The translations under genes were made by a program, and so were the position numbers. Below the pieces are notes generated by a model. That model did not search any database and was not told the DNA's origin. It saw only the letters and a list, made by a program, of their open reading frames with translations. Positions 37,400 to 46,391 of a stretch of 64,000 bases of DNA are shown here, piece by piece (within the stretch, counting starts at the first letter, position 1; the number at the start of each line of letters is the position of its first letter). Source of the stretch: Effrenium voratum (Eukaryota > Sar > Dinophyceae > Suessiales > Symbiodiniaceae); the NCBI GenBank assembly GCA_963377175.1, contig CAUJNA010002791.1:1-64000 (forward strand), written 5' to 3'.

Positions 37400-38236
37400 C
37401 TTAGCTCTGCAAGATTGGTCCGCCGCCGCCTGAGCGCCGTCGGCCGTCCTGAACAAAGCGGGTTCCGCCGTAGCCTTGGTACCTCGCGCAAGGCGCACGT
37501 CCTCGTCCGTGGCCTCGGCGAAGCCATTCTCGAAAATTGCTTGCAGAGGCGTGTGCTGCAGGGGCCGGGGGTTGGAGTCCTCGCTGGACTGTACGAAGTC
37601 GTCCAAGTAGAAGTGGCTCGTGACGAACGATGTTGCCTTGCGGTCCGGTTGATCCAGGGCAGCGGGGCCGTGCCCAGCCGGTACCGGCAGCCGAAGGAGT
37701 AGGAGTGTATAGGTGCGTACGATGTTCCAGGCAAAGGCGCTCAGGGTCCCGCGGTGGGCGCCAGGGCTGCAGCACCCTCGGCCAGGCCCACGCGCTGGCG
37801 GCAACGGCAACCTCACCCTCCTCCGCAGCCACGGCCGCCGTCTCCTCAACAGCTTGCGCTGCGCCACGCTCCACCTTCTACGGCGCTGCCCCGCCTCGTA
37901 GGAGGCTCCGCGTCACTGGGCCGGCCGTGCTCGGCCTGCGCGGCTGCAAGCCCTGCCCATGAGGTCCGCTGCCGCCTGAGCACTGTCGGCCGTGCTGTGC
38001 AGACGTTCCGTGATGGAGGGCGGACCCTGACCGTTGCTTGCCTTCGGCGGAGTGCGGAAGCCGTCCTTAGGAATTGCGTGCAGGGGCGTGTGCTGCAGAG
38101 GCCAAGGGTTGGGGTCCTCACTCTGTACGAAGTCGTCCAGGTAGAAGTGGCTTGTGAACAAGGGCAGCGGCTCATTCCGCTCAAGGTAGCCCACCACCTG
38201 CTTAAAGCGCGGGTGAAGCCGTGGGCCCGAAGCGTC
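37400..38236 (-). pseudogene. PLV relic 3: two partial copies of the PPxY-protein gene
   Basis: Copy a (about 37420-37880) retains LDQPDRKATSFVTSHFYLDD, HTPLQAIFENGFAEATDEDV and, further left in the gene order, GAAQAVEETAAVAAEEGEVA. Copy b (about 37900-38236) retains VVGYLERNEPLPL, TSHFYLDDFVQS and HTPLHAIPKDGFRTP. Both correspond to the N-terminal half of the protein at 6996-8224. Copy a reads through the site that is frameshifted there. Tandem duplication of this end of the virus is the simplest account. Confidence 0.8.
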
Positions 38237-38526
38237 TTCATCTCTTTACCGTTGCGCAACTTCGTCCGCCGCCCGTTCCACGCCCCGGCGCTTGGCGCGC
38301 GCGTAGCGCAGCTGGGGTACCTGGCGGTGCACGGCCTCCATCAGCCGGCTCACGTCGTCCAGGTGCCGTTGCCCCTCCTGCGCTCGCCCAGCCAGTTGTT
38401 GAAGGCCCCCGCCTCCTCCAGTTCTTGGTAGCGCTTCAGCAGCAGCGGCTGCAGGTTATAGCTGAGGTAGGTCTTGCGGAACCACCGGAGCATCTGCGGC
38501 TCGTTGCGGGGTTCAATGGACATCAT
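38237..38526 (-). CDS. Homologue of the small two-frame PLV gene
   Basis: ATG ATG at 38526/38523 (MMSIEPRNEPQMLRWFRKTY); the first frame ends GERRRGNGTWTT then TGA, and the -1 frame continues (HLDDVSRLMEAVHRQVPQL, then YARAKRRGVERAADEVAQR) to a TAA just before the PPxY-gene relic. The layout is the same as at 8225-8514, with about 90 percent DNA identity by eye. Its start overlaps the stop of the AT-hook gene by ATGA. Function unknown. Being otherwise undamaged amid wreckage, it argues that the two-frame structure is original rather than decay. Confidence 0.5.
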
Positions 38527-38732
38527 CTCGGAGGCGGCTTTGGCTTGCGCTTCGGGGCAGCCGGCTCAGTAGGCACGTCCTGCTTCGGTTTGTTCTTGCT
38601 GCCAGGAGGCCTGCCCCGTCGTTTCGGCTCCGGCGCCTCCGGCGCAGCGTGAGGTGCCTCCGGCGCAGCGTGTGGTGCCTCCTGCGCAGCGTACTCCTGC
38701 GCCTCTGGCGCCTCTTGTTCGGACGGCTCCAT
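38523..38732 (-). CDS. Short AT-hook protein (PLV family)
   Basis: ATG at 38732, 69 residues. An acidic/Ala-Pro N-terminus with EAPHAAPEAPHAAPEAP repeats precedes KRRGRPPGSKNKPK, an AT-hook like that of the gene at 8523-9179, and a basic end. The order is inverted relative to the long version, where the hook is N-terminal and the acidic PEPE segment C-terminal. The stop (TGA, 38523-38525) overlaps the ATG of the next gene, a compact viral arrangement. The likely role is DNA binding. Confidence 0.5.
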   Translation of the reverse strand: MEPSEQEAPEAQEYAAQEAPHAAPEAPHAAPEAPEPKRRGRPPGSKNKPKQDVPTEPAAPKRKPKPPPR

Positions 38733-38751
38733 CCTTTTTAATTATACATGG

Positions 38752-39560
38752 TCAAGACATAGAAGAAGTTGACGGCTGTCCTGTCGACGTCACCTGCCTC
38801 ATATCTGCTGCTTTCTTTCTGCAGTCCTTTTCCCAATGACCGAAACTGTGGCAGTATTTGCACTGGTTCGCATCCAACTTCTGCGTGTTGTTAGGCCCTC
38901 GTTCGTCTTTTCCTTTGCCCTTCGATGCGTCACTCCCCTTCTTGCCTTTCCCTTTTCCCTTCTGATCTTTGCCCTTGCCTCTCCCTTTCTTGCCGCCCTT
39001 CTGCAAACGGTCAATTTCCATGGGATTAGGGCCATCTAGAGCTGACGATGTTGGCAACATAACTCCTTTGAACTTGTAGTCCTCGGTTGCTTCCTAAAAA
39101 CCCATCAAGGTTAACTTCAACCGATCATAAGTGGTATCGGGTGTGGAGTATGAGTTCTCAACCTCCCTGGCGTACACCTCACAAGAGTAGTTACCAGAAG
39201 TTCATCACTGAGGTCCTGACCAGACGCTGACCGGTAGCTCGCTCTGATCTTCTCAATGGTGTAGAGCAACTCACGCGCATTCTTATGCATCTTCAAGGAC
39301 ATAAGCGCACTAACCAAACCCACTTGTTTCTGTCTCGACCTTGGTGCAAAATGTCTCATCAAGAGTCTCCAGCATCTCAAAACCGTTCTGTGTTGCCATC
39401 TGCGATTTCAGGATTAAGCTCCCGGGCCTTCCACGAATGTACACAGCAATGCATAAAGCTGGTAGGCTCGTCTTTGTTGTTCTTCGGTACCTCCTGATAG
39501 GTCGCCACGGACTCTCTCCAAATCTCTCTCAATCTGGCTCAGCTCATTCAGGTGCATCGG
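38752..39560 (-). pseudogene. Copia-type gag with CCHC knuckle
   Basis: The last part (39060-38752) is open: PMEIDRLQKGGKKGRGKGKD, a Lys/Gly-rich stretch, then the knuckle CKYCHSFGHWEKDC. Upstream (39117-39560) gag body pieces occur in other frames (ALMSLKMHKNARELLYTIEK, SGQDLSDELLVTTLVRC). This is the Gag of a dinoflagellate Ty1/copia-like element, different from the gag at 24219. It ends sharply where the AT-rich viral island begins. Confidence 0.65.
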
Positions 39561-39565
39561 CTGCC

Positions 39566-39850
39566 CTAAATTTGTTCTTTTTCATCACCCACGTGCAATT
39601 CATCCCTGATATATTTTTTAACTTCTGTAAATGTAGGGTCGTTATGGACACTGGGTGAAAATATAAATATTCTTGCAAATGAATTTCTATAAACATTCAA
39701 TATTAGATTTTGAATAAGGACAGTCTTACCACCTGTCGAAGAAGCAACTATAATACTTCTACATGGTAATTTTGGCACGTGCTCATATTTGGATTGCTTC
39801 AAGTCATATTCAGTTATGTTTATTGGTTTTATTATTGGAACATCTGTCAT
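39566..39850 (-). pseudogene. AT-rich PLV: packaging ATPase, N-terminal third
   Basis: ATG at 39850 (MTDVPIIKPINITEYDLKQS), 94 codons. CRSIIVASSTGGKTVLIQN contains a Walker A variant (ASSTGGKT), followed by YRNSFARIFIFSPSVHNDPT and FTEVKKYIRDEL, which align with IYIFSPSINIDDGW...VKKYIEEDL of the ATPase at 10085. The frame is cut off after 39566, where the island meets gag sequence, so Walker B is missing. Codons are strongly A/T-ending, unlike every neighbour. TCTAAATA lies 17 bases before the start. Confidence 0.75.
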
Positions 39851-39867
39851 ATAGTTAATATTAAAGA

Positions 39868-39875
39868 TATTTAGA
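39868..39875 (-). promoter_or_regulatory. TCTAAATA motif upstream of ATPase
   Basis: On the minus strand TCTAAATA ends 17 bases before the ATG at 39850. The same octamer, with one R change, precedes two other genes of the island at 11 bases. Virophage and giant-virus late promoters are known to contain a TCTA core in A/T-rich context. Confidence 0.4.
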
Positions 39876-39911
39876 AATTATACTTAAAAAATAACTTGTA
39901 ATTAATATTAA

Positions 39912-40219
39912 ATGGAACATCATTTTTATGATATGCTGGTGGCGAATATCATAAAAATGGAACAGGTTTTTCCATTGCTTCAATCAATAAAGCATTGACG
40001 CTAATTAGTTTGATGCGTTGTAAAGAAAACCCCAGTGCTGAGCCCTCCGAATATTCTATCATGCATGAAATAATGGGATTAAATAACTATTTTGTCTTAT
40101 TATTTATATGCGCAATAGAAGATATTAATATAATAGATGAAGTAGAAAATATAGAACAAGTAATAATTACTGACAATAAAATAAAAAACATGCTGTTATT
40201 ATTCATTAGAGATACTTAA
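39912..40219 (+). pseudogene. AT-rich PLV: unrecognised small gene, probably frameshifted
   Basis: ATG 39912 (MEHHFYDMLVANIIKMEQVF) reads to a stop at about 39996. An overlapping frame (YAGGEYHKNG, then NPSAEPSEYSIMHEIMGLNN and a hydrophobic YFVLLFICAIEDINII) runs to 40219; its own first ATG is 40013. The composition matches the island. No family recognised. Confidence 0.4.
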
Positions 40220-40265
40220 GCTAGGAATACGATATATCAAAATAAAAATGTAAATATTAACATAA

Positions 40266-40619
40266 ATGCCAAAAAAGAAAACCAAAAACAAAAATAAGAC
40301 AGGTTTAAGTGTTTCTTCAACTGATGAAGATAGCGGAGCAGTAATTGAGGTTGCTTGTCCTATGTGCAAAAAGATGTTAGAACTTAAAAATGAGTTAGAA
40401 ATACAAAGGAAGGGAAATTGTAAATGTAGTTGTGTGCCAGTTGGTTTTAAAGTAAGTAAAAATGATAAGAAAATGAATATTGATAAAACTAAAGACAGTA
40501 TCAACTTAGAAACTGATGCCCATAATATAACTTTTAAGTTTGGTAGGCAAGCAACACCATCCGATAATAATGAAAACGAAACACAGGAAACTGTTAAACA
40601 AATGATGAAAAATATATAA
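40266..40619 (+). CDS. AT-rich PLV: Lys-rich protein with Cys pairs
   Basis: ATG at 40266, 117 residues, intact. A very basic start (MPKKKTKNKNK), then CPMC at about 35-38 and CKCSC at about 57-61, which could bind one zinc, followed by a charged tail. No family recognised. A small nucleic-acid-binding or virion core protein would fit the composition; the GC-rich element has the AT-hook protein as its basic counterpart, but there is no sequence similarity. Confidence 0.5.
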   Translation: MPKKKTKNKNKTGLSVSSTDEDSGAVIEVACPMCKKMLELKNELEIQRKGNCKCSCVPVGFKVSKNDKKMNIDKTKDSINLETDAHNITFKFGRQATPSDNNENETQETVKQMMKNI

Positions 40620-40634
40620 TTAAATAAATAAATA

Positions 40635-40642
40635 TCTAAATA
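40635..40642 (+). promoter_or_regulatory. TCTAAATA motif
   Basis: Ends exactly 11 bases before the ATG at 40654. Its partner at 40993-41000 has the same 11-base spacing. Confidence 0.45.
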
Positions 40643-40653
40643 AGTATATAGTA

Positions 40654-40986
40654 ATGTCTGAAAATGAAAATTATACTATTAATGATTTAATGAAGAAGAT
40701 CACATTAATTGGTAAAAATATCAAAAACTTAAATGATATGATTAAATCCATTGATGACAAAATGAAACCAGTTGAACGCGAACAACAAAGCAACGAAGAG
40801 AAGGAGAAAATCGAAAAGATATCTCAAGCAAAATCTATAGGAAGACCATCGGGCGACTACCCTACAAAGCAAAAGAAATACTGTGATATGTTGAATACAG
40901 GAAAAATCAAACAACCAAAGCAACAAACATTAGAGTTTTATAAAATTATAAAAAATGATGATGAAGTATATGTATTATTTGAATAA
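40654..40986 (+). CDS. AT-rich PLV: helical protein of unknown function
   Basis: ATG at 40654, 110 residues, intact. The N-terminal half (DLMKKITLIGKNIKNLNDMI, then a Glu/Lys-rich stretch) is a probable coiled coil; the second half has GRPSGDYPTKQKKYCDMLNT and ends YKIIKNDDEVYVLFE. The GRP-x-x-D-Y piece is not an AT-hook. Unknown family. It lies 34 bases after the previous gene and 25 before the methyltransferase, in one rightward block. Confidence 0.5.
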   Translation: MSENENYTINDLMKKITLIGKNIKNLNDMIKSIDDKMKPVEREQQSNEEKEKIEKISQAKSIGRPSGDYPTKQKKYCDMLNTGKIKQPKQQTLEFYKIIKNDDEVYVLFE

Positions 40987-40992
40987 TTAATA

Positions 40993-41000
40993 TCTAAGTA
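40993..41000 (+). promoter_or_regulatory. TCTAAGTA motif
   Basis: Ends exactly 11 bases before the methyltransferase ATG at 41012; one base different from the motif at 40635-40642. Confidence 0.45.
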
Positions 41001-41011
41001 ATTCTAATAAT

Positions 41012-41610
41012 ATGAATTTATTAGAATTATTTAGCGGAACAAAAAACGTCGGAACCATAGCAAAGTCGCTTGGATTTAATGTAATATCATTAGACTTGAA
41101 AAATGCTGATATCAACACTGATATTTTGGAGTGGGATTACAAACAGTTTGACAGAAACCATTTTGACTTTATTTGGAGTAGTCCCCCATGCACTGAATAT
41201 AGTGTAGCAAAAACTAGGGGAATTAGGAATATCGAATGTGCAAATAGTATTGTCTTAAAAACTATTGAGATTATCAAATATTTCAATCCTAAATATTTTG
41301 TAATCGAAAATCCACAAACTGGATTATTAAAACATCAGGAGTTTATGGATGAGTTTGATTTTAGAGATGTAGATTACTGTAAAGAAAACGCACTAGGCTC
41401 TGGAATAACATTACAACTTGGAAACCTAGAGAATTATGTAAAAAGGATTGTGGCAACATCAGGAATAATAAACATATTGAAACCGCACAGAGACTGCCAT
41501 CGGGCACCAAGGAAAAATGGGGCGACAATCCAATAATACATAAACAGGAAGATTTATACAAAATACCTAGTGAATTAATTTGTGAAATCTTGGTGAGTTT
41601 GGTGGATTAA
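41012..41610 (+). pseudogene. AT-rich PLV: C5-type DNA methyltransferase, frameshifted
   Basis: ATG at 41012 (MNLLELFSGTKNVG). Blocks in order: LLELFSGT (3-10), VISLDL (24-29), SSPPCTEYS (56-64) with candidate Cys60, and FVIENPQTGLL (96-106). After DVDYCK (about 41380) the frame is lost; the expected continuation is in the +2 frame (RKRTRLWNNITTWKPREL, then HIETAQR and LYKIPSELICEIL) to TAA at 41608-41610. About ten bases encoding the YG-PY piece seen in the GC-rich homologue (TYCKYGTPYRKQTRLW) have been lost. Same architecture and length as 2123-2776 at clearly lower identity, so a true homologue from another virus rather than a recent duplicate. Confidence 0.75.
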
Positions 41611-41907
41611 GGATTTTGAGTTTGGGGTTGGGCTTGAAACTTGAAATTTCTAGGTTCATCCAACGACAACACAGTAAAAAATAGGAATTCAAACAAAAGT
41701 TGGCGAGAGTTTCCCCTTATATATATATATATTATATCAAAAGTATCCCCGCCCACCCAGAAAAGAACCAAACATAGCCACGCATGCGAGGCAGTGACTG
41801 CATGCGGCGGCATGCGATCGCGGTAGCGGCACACACTGCAAGGCTGGGACCTGCCGAGGCAGTGACTGCAAGCGGCGGCACGCGAGCGCGGCGCCTAAGG
41901 CACCGCC
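41611..41907. other. Right junction of the AT-rich island
   Basis: Composition switches back to GC-rich by about 41750. A short (TA)n run (41720-41735) lies in the transition. Immediately after, GGCAGTGACTGCA and CGGCGGCA(T/C)GCGA occur twice (about 41790 and 41850). Confidence 0.6.
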
Positions 41908-42084
41908 ATGCGCTGGCCTCTGGGGCTGGCAAACGAGATCTTCTTGAAGCTGCTGAAGGCGAAACGAGAGGTGCCCGGCGCGGCGGAGAGGCAGACGACC
42001 CTGGCCGGGCAGGACGGCAAGTGCGCCCTGTGCGGCTGCCTCAATCTGACACAAAAGGGAAATGGGGCTCATGCAATCTTCTAG
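41908..42084 (+). CDS. Short ORF with CxxC motif, perhaps a nuclease fragment
   Basis: ATG at 41908, 58 residues: MRWPLGLANEIFLKLLKAKR, then LAGQDGKCALCGCLNLTQKG. The Q-x-G-x-C-x-x-C context is that of the first half of HNH zinc clusters (C-x2-C), but the His-Asn-His part is not found in frame. A host exon or retroelement fragment is equally possible. Confidence 0.25.
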   Translation: MRWPLGLANEIFLKLLKAKREVPGAAERQTTLAGQDGKCALCGCLNLTQKGNGAHAIF

Positions 42085-45000
42085 ATTGCTTATGGATACA
42101 GAAAACGACAAATTGCAGGAAACAGGGGAGGCACATAGATGTGCACAGGATGACGAGGGTGTGCTGGAGCTACTGGAGGCTCTGAGTTTGAGGTGGGGAT
42201 CTGCAAATGGACCCCACGCTTCAAGTTAATGCCCTTCAAAGGAGAAGATCATTTGTCGGAAAGCAGGCTAGTTTGAAACGAACGGGACAATTTTGCAATT
42301 TCAGAATTGACAAATACAGTAGCCGCCTAAAATGGCAATTCGAACTCCCCTTTGGATGGTGATTTTTTGCGGCGGCACAAGTGGTGGCCGTGTATCGAGG
42401 ACAGCGAGATCTACCAGATCAATATGGTGATGGACACAGATGCAGACAGCACACGACGTGGTCAAAGGTGCTGATGGTGCAGGAAAGGCCACAACCCGGG
42501 ACACCACGGACGGCGAGCCGGAGTTACCAAAGTGCAAGAGTATTGAGAAAATGTGCAAAGTGCATCGGGTACGAAGGCATCATGTCAGATTGAGGCTTTA
42601 GTTCAATCGTGCCCGCATGCATGAAATGAACATGAATCACGATTGCCACACAGGCTCTAATAGCCACAAGAAAAGCTCTACTGCCCGCTCGACATTTTGC
42701 GGATGCACGGAAACACATAATGTGTGAGTGTGAATCAGCTGGAGCGTTTTGGTTTGAGTCAAAAACATATTTTGCCGATAAAGTCCCTTGAGTTGGATTT
42801 TGACATTGCAGGTTGGTATAAGCGTGTGCCGTCCTGCAGAGGTGGCACGCTTTTGCGCGTCGATTGGAGACGCCCTGCTTTGTCAGGACATCCAACGGGT
42901 GGGCCATGTGTAGTTTCCTTGCTTCAACTTGCATCCTTCTTTCAGCTGCCCTGATTCGCTGTGATCTGTGGCCCAACAAAGTATGTTAGCATTCATGGTT
43001 TCACTCAACTTTGGTGACATGTGTTTGCATCAAGCTGGCCCCCGAGCACCATGGCGGAAGCAGATCAGGACATGGCGGAGACAGACCATCATGCGCGTGG
43101 GCGCGTGTGCAACTCGAGCATCCTCCCCCCCCTGTGCGCCCGATTTGTGTCCGAAGAATCCACCCTTCCCACCCTGGTGGGGCGGGGGATTGGTGCCTGG
43201 ACGGGGTGCATTGTTCAAATAGGCGGAAGGGGGGAGGTTGCAAACAATAAGCAGACGGACAGGTTGATGTTTCCAACATGCTGATTGCGAATAGCAACTC
43301 AACATTTGTGCTTTGTGGCATGTTCAACCACAAGATGTGGTTTGGGGTTAGAATTGCGGTGTTTGGCACATGAGATGTGCTGCATTCAGTTGTTGTAGCC
43401 GACATTGCATTTTAGCTGTTGTCATGTTCAGCAACTATTTCATTCATCGGCACTTGGACTATCGGTAGCCTGAATTATCAGTCATGTTTTGGTGGCTAAC
43501 TTGGTGCTGCACACGAATGCTGCAGCTTTTTCGGCCGTACCGGGATTCCACAACACGTATGGACATGTCATTCGCAACCATGACAGTCATTCCAGACGAG
43601 GGCACTGTTGGATTGTGGATCAGTGCGGTTTCCGCATTGTTAAACTGCATGTTTGTCAAGACAAGCAATTGGCCGCCAACGCAGACCGGTTTCACAGCTG
43701 CGCGCTGGCTGCGTGCCTGCTCGGAAAGGTGGACAGGCTGCAAACCAAGGCCGAACAAATGGGGAGCTTCTCAATTTGCTCCACGTTCTTGGACGCAGCA
43801 AAAGGAACAAATGGAAAGGGCGCCTGCATTCCGACACCATCACAAGCACCCATTGGCAATACATTGGAAGCTTCTGAGTTGCTGAAATATGAGCACATCT
43901 TGATTACAGATTGTGCACCAGGTGTGGCCAAGCTGATTTCAGCTGCTTTGGCATCGCAATGCAGTGCCTTGCGCATGTTTGTGCTCGCTGGTTTTTCGAC
44001 ATGATGAGGAGTTTGGAAACTATCGCTGGGCATTGCTTGCCTCATGTCAGATGCACTGCTTTGGCCAGAACTTACCCTCCTTTTCACTTAGTCATGCAGT
44101 CAACAAGACAGTGACGTGGATGGATGTCCTGCACGTGCCAGGCAGCATGTGTGGGCTCGGTATGGACAGTGCCCAGATTGCAATCGCTGACGCACGGGTG
44201 TGACGCAAACAGTTTTTCACAAGGACTGACGGGAAATTGCAGAGGAAGACCAAAGGTTTTTTGTCTGAAGCCTACACAGAGGCCTCACTGCATATTTCGT
44301 TTACGGCTCAGGCAGATGGACGGCCGTCCACGGCAAGTGGCGCAGTCGCAGGGAAGGCGCGGCGGCTTTCCGGGGACGCAGCAGCAAGGCGCTTTGGATG
44401 TGCGTGGATGAGGGTCTTTTGGTGCAGCAGTTCAGAGGATTCTCTGTGATATTTGTTTGTTGCTTGGAGAATCGTGTTGCAGCTTGAAACTAAACATGCA
44501 ACGTTTTCCAACGTGGTCGGACATCCAATGGTTCCATCGGCCACTGAGAGCGCCAGGCCCGTTCTCCTGTCTGCGAATGTGGCGCCTGCAGTGGTTTTGT
44601 GCCGAGACGTTTTTCTTTCGGTATTGCAAAAGCCAAGGCTACCCTCTGTGTTGAGGTCTGCTTGACTCGGCAAACACAATTTGCAGCATGCGTGGCATTG
44701 ACAACGTGCCCGCCAGTATCGGAACCCTCCAATGGCCAAAGTTATGGCGCGGACCTTGGCCATTGATTTTGCCCACGGGCTTTTGCACTGCCACTCGCGT
44801 TTTGCCACGCTGATGCATTTGTGCTACTGTTCGTTTCACTCTCCAAGGGGAAACAGCCATCAGCGCAGTCGCGACAGCAGCTTGGCTCCGGAAGTATTGA
44901 ACTTTTTGGTGTGTTTTTGGTTCTCGCTTTTGGTTTGCAGCTCAGTTCGGACACACGGAGTCTCATGATGAACACAACGAAACTTCCCTTGCTGGAGGAC

Positions 45001-45784
45001 TGGGCACGCTCTAGAAAATGGTTTGCTTTTGCGCCCAACCATGATGAGGAAGTGCGTTTTGGATTCTTATGTCTACTTTTGCACTGGCTTGTTACCACCT
45101 GGAAAGCACTTTGCCAGCTTGCTGTAGCGAATGTGACTTTTCTGTCCGAGGAAGGCTACGAGCCCGCGAGCGATACAGATCTCCCGTGAGGTGCCATTTG
45201 TTCTCTTTCCGAGAGATCCAAGTAGGCAATATTTTTCGGAAGGCTACGGAAGACAGAGCACCTTTGAGTCTGGGCCTCATGCGTTGCTACGTTCGGTTCA
45301 TGACTTGCTTCAGAATCGTTTGGGCCTTTTGGTGGGTCAGGCCTTTCTTGCTTCATGCAGTCGTCAGCCTCGGTTTGTCAGGCTTCAAACAGACAGGCAT
45401 TGCTCCTGTTGTTCACAGTCTAAATACATGATTAGGCGCAGTTTGACGGTGAATACCATGTGAGCCTTCAAAGACGCATGCCTACCAGACCCAAGCTGCG
45501 TGAATTGCCATGTGGGGCAGCCGGGTCCACCCGGCCTTGCACCAGACGCTGGGCTTGGAGCCTTGAGGCCCCACTGTGAGTACGCCGCCCTCCGCTTCGG
45601 TGCGGGGCCACTACAGCCCTCAGGCAGGGGGCTTGTAGAAGCAGAGTTTGCAACTACAGCTTCTGTTTCTTGGCGGGTGGGATGCCATGGTTTTCCCGTG
45701 CAATTGTCTTTCCATGAATTGCTGGCGCAGAAATGCTGAGAAGCAATATGTACATAATATATCAGTATCCTCTTTGTGTGTGCA
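42085..45784. other. Host-like DNA without a supported gene
   Basis: Intermediate GC, T/G-rich on the plus strand, as in dinoflagellate introns. One longer plus-strand frame (43489-44004, 171 codons, with IVDQCGFRIVKLHVCQDKQL) has no recognisable motif. Another copy of the dispersed ~85-bp repeat is at 42592-42680. This could be upstream intron DNA of the channel gene. Confidence 0.4.
42592..42680 (-). repeat. Dispersed ~85-bp repeat, copy 2
   Basis: The reverse complement matches 30305-30395 (GCTATTAGAGC, CATGCATGCGGG, ACGATTGAA). It ends near the same bases on both sides, which suggests a discrete element. Confidence 0.7.
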
Positions 45785-46391
45785 GCACATGCTCGTTCGC
45801 CCCAAGGCACCTCCCCCTGGTGACGCTGCGGCCGGGCTTGGACACGCTTTGCGCCGAGAGGCATCTGAATGGAAGCTGAGCAAGAGGAGAGCGTTGAGTA
45901 CACAGTTTCCTGTGACTGAGAGTGGACAGGCCGTGCTAGAAGGCTCCGACAGGCCAGCAGCCAAGACTCACGCGCAACAAGATGAGCTCCTGCCAAGATA
46001 CCTGTACATGCTAAGAATATGTTTTGTCGGTTTTGTCATGCTTTACCTCCCAAGTTGATGTCTGAGTACTGATACCTCCTGAGGTTGCACCGGTCCTCCC
46101 CTTCGCATCTGAGCACATCATCAGCCAGTGCGCCTTCGGTTGAGCAGCATGGGCGCTGAGAGAAACATGTTTGCAGATGGCGAAGGTGCCCCAAAGCCGC
46201 CAAAGCCCCCAAAGCCCCCAAAGCAAAGTAGGAGCTGAGGAGCTGAGGAGCTGAGGAGCTGAGGAGCTGAGGAGCTGAGGAGCTGAAGCCGGGCATATTC
46301 TGGTGTGCCAGGCGCGCAGATGGGTGCGCTGCGAGAGAAGCTCCGGCAACTGCTGCCCAAAGACCTGCAGGGCGCGCAGGCACGGACGCCT
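45785..46391 (+). CDS. Possible upstream exons of the channel gene
   Basis: Two plus-strand stretches look coding: about 45785-45998 (HMLVRPKAPPPGDAAAGLGH, HALRREASEWKLSKRRALST, AAKTHAQQDELLP) after a TGTGTGCAG acceptor, and about 46306-46391 (MGALREKLRQLLPKDLQG) ending at a G|GTGAGT donor. They would form a charged cytoplasmic N-terminus of the channel encoded from 47628. Joins cannot be verified from sequence alone. Confidence 0.35.
46228..46288. repeat. CTGAGGAG 8-mer microsatellite
   Basis: About seven head-to-tail copies of GAGCTGAG/CTGAGGAG inside a putative intron. Confidence 0.9.

Noticed and set aside
39566..41610. Organellar or bacterial contamination as the source of the AT-rich island
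   Set aside because: Gene content (PLV-type ATPase and methyltransferase homologous to the GC-rich element) points to a virus; a chimeric assembly remains possible and is stated as the test.
43489..44004. 171-codon plus-strand frame
   Set aside because: No start context, motif, homologue or repeat support; kept only as a remark in the host-like stretch.
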